The notes below the pieces were generated by a model, which saw only the letters and a list, made by a program, of their open reading frames with translations, was not told the DNA's origin and searched no databases. A stretch of DNA of 64,000 bases from Ignavibacteria bacterium (GTDB taxonomy: Bacteria > Bacteroidota > Ignavibacteria > Tepidaquicellales > Tepidaquicellaceae): contig JADJAH010000017.1 in assembly GCA_016704345.1 (NCBI GenBank), forward strand, positions 62,001 to 126,000. Direction: 5' to 3'. Below, piece by piece: positions 63,377-64,000 of the stretch. Position numbers and translations under genes: made by a program. Numbering within the stretch: position 1 is the stretch's first letter; each line of letters opens with the position of its first letter.

Positions 63377-64000
63377 TTATCCTAAATTATGTTGTCTGTT
63401 TGCAAGGAAGTCCTGAGTCTTTTTGAATTCTTTCCATTCACCTATATCAAGCCATGACATTTCACTAACGGGAAACACTCCCACATTTCCGTTTCTTTCC
63501 GAAATTTTTGTAATGAGTTCGGTAATATGAAAAAATTCTTTCTCGGGGATTTCATTGAGAAGATGAGGTTCGAGAATATATGTTCCGGAATTTACAGTAA
63601 GCGTAAGTTCAGGCTTTTCTGTTATCTCCTGCAACTGTCCCCCATTATGGAACTCGAGTTTTCCATATGGAATGTCGTAATGCTTCAGCGCTCCGATTAT
63701 TGTCAGTTCATTATTGTTCTCTTTGTGAAAATTGTAAACTTCGGAAAAATCCTGATCAAGAAGCGTGTCGCAATTGGTCATAAAAAATGTCCTGTCAATT
63801 ACACCTTTCAGCATAGACAAACTACCACCCGTTCCATACTCTACATCTTCTTTAACGATGTTGACATAATAATCTCTGTCTGGAATTTCAGATATATAGT
63901 TCTCGATCATAGCAGCCTTGTAATTTACAATGAGATGAAATTCTCTCATCCCAAACTTTTTAAAAGAGTCAAAGATCATTTCAATAATTGACTTTTCTCC
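63377..64000 (-). CDS. Sugar-1-phosphate nucleotidyltransferase (5' end outside window)
   Basis: The last 208 codons of an NTP-transferase family enzyme; the frame stays open past ATG 63979 to the window edge (GEKSIIEMIFDSFKKFG), so the start lies outside. The visible part has a sugar-binding region EYGTGGSLSMLKG, the metal Asp in FFMTNCDTLLD, and SWLDIGEWKEFKKTQ near the C-terminus, as in GlmU/RmlA-like and PtmE-like proteins. It would activate a sugar phosphate with a nucleotide, probably the first step of the amino-sugar cassette encoded at 57149-60933. Confidence 0.87.
   Translation of the reverse strand, partial: GEKSIIEMIFDSFKKFGMREFHLIVNYKAAMIENYISEIPDRDYYVNIVKEDVEYGTGGSLSMLKGVIDRTFFMTNCDTLLDQDFSEVYNFHKENNNELTIIGALKHYDIPYGKLEFHNGGQLQEITEKPELTLTVNSGTYILEPHLLNEIPEKEFFHITELITKISERNGNVGVFPVSEMSWLDIGEWKEFKKTQDFLANRQHNLG

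Noticed and set aside
1..64000. CRISPR array, rRNA, tRNA, transposase or phage genes
   Set aside because: None was visible on reading the window; no regularly spaced repeats or transposase-like frames were found.

Overview
The window looks like the chromosome of a diderm bacterium of the Bacteroidota/Ignavibacteriota (FCB) type. It is AT-rich. It has an Mla-type lipid transporter and many exported beta-barrel proteins, several ending in an aromatic residue. Most genes lack an obvious Shine-Dalgarno sequence. The lineage is an inference from gene content and style; no rRNA or tRNA gene is visible.

Layout. (1) 1-2191, minus strand: most of a signalling protein with a class III cyclase domain, a P-loop ATPase and TPR repeats, running off the left edge. 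(2) 2609-5961, minus: a retrograde phospholipid transport operon (OM protein, mlaE, mlaF, mlaD). (3) 6221-9165, plus: a SulP anion transporter and an Omp85/BamA-like barrel, closed by a strong hairpin terminator at 9251-9289. (4) 9360 to the right edge, minus: about 54 kb of almost gapless surface-glycan genes, read from right to left and continuing beyond the window.

The glycan locus holds an initiating phosphoglycosyltransferase with its FlaA1/WbpM-type dehydratase, about a dozen GT4-type domains, five GT2 enzymes, two GT-C membrane transferases, one Wzy/WaaL-type polymerase or ligase, four DegT-type sugar aminotransferases, three asparagine synthase homologues, four methyltransferases, several acyltransferases, two deacetylase-like proteins, a sulfotransferase, a formyltransferase-like protein and a PaaK/CapK-like ligase. 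Its 3' end encodes a Wzi-like protein and two more outer-membrane barrels, which fits a polymer anchored at or organised on the cell surface. I see no Wzx flippase, Wzz, or ABC exporter in this stretch.

Likely teamwork (inference). The dehydratase, aminotransferase and PglC-like enzyme at 12818-16768 make and load a bacillosamine-type first sugar. A UDP-glucuronate epimerase next to an AsnB points to an amidated uronic acid. The block at 36410-43107 combines a WecE-like aminotransferase, acyltransferase, WbqC, a beta-propeller protein, an ArnC/GtrB-like lipid-phosphate transferase, a GT-C transferase and a deacetylase, which resembles the logic of the Arn lipid A pathway. The right-hand cassette (57149 to the edge) makes another amino sugar.

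Two cautions. Seven glycan genes carry ten apparent single-base indels, mostly in short homopolymers; restoring one base in each case rebuilds a full-length family member, so sequencing or assembly error is the leading explanation. Also, a strikingly large share of the packed genes appear to start at TTG, often in a TTGA overlap with the preceding stop.
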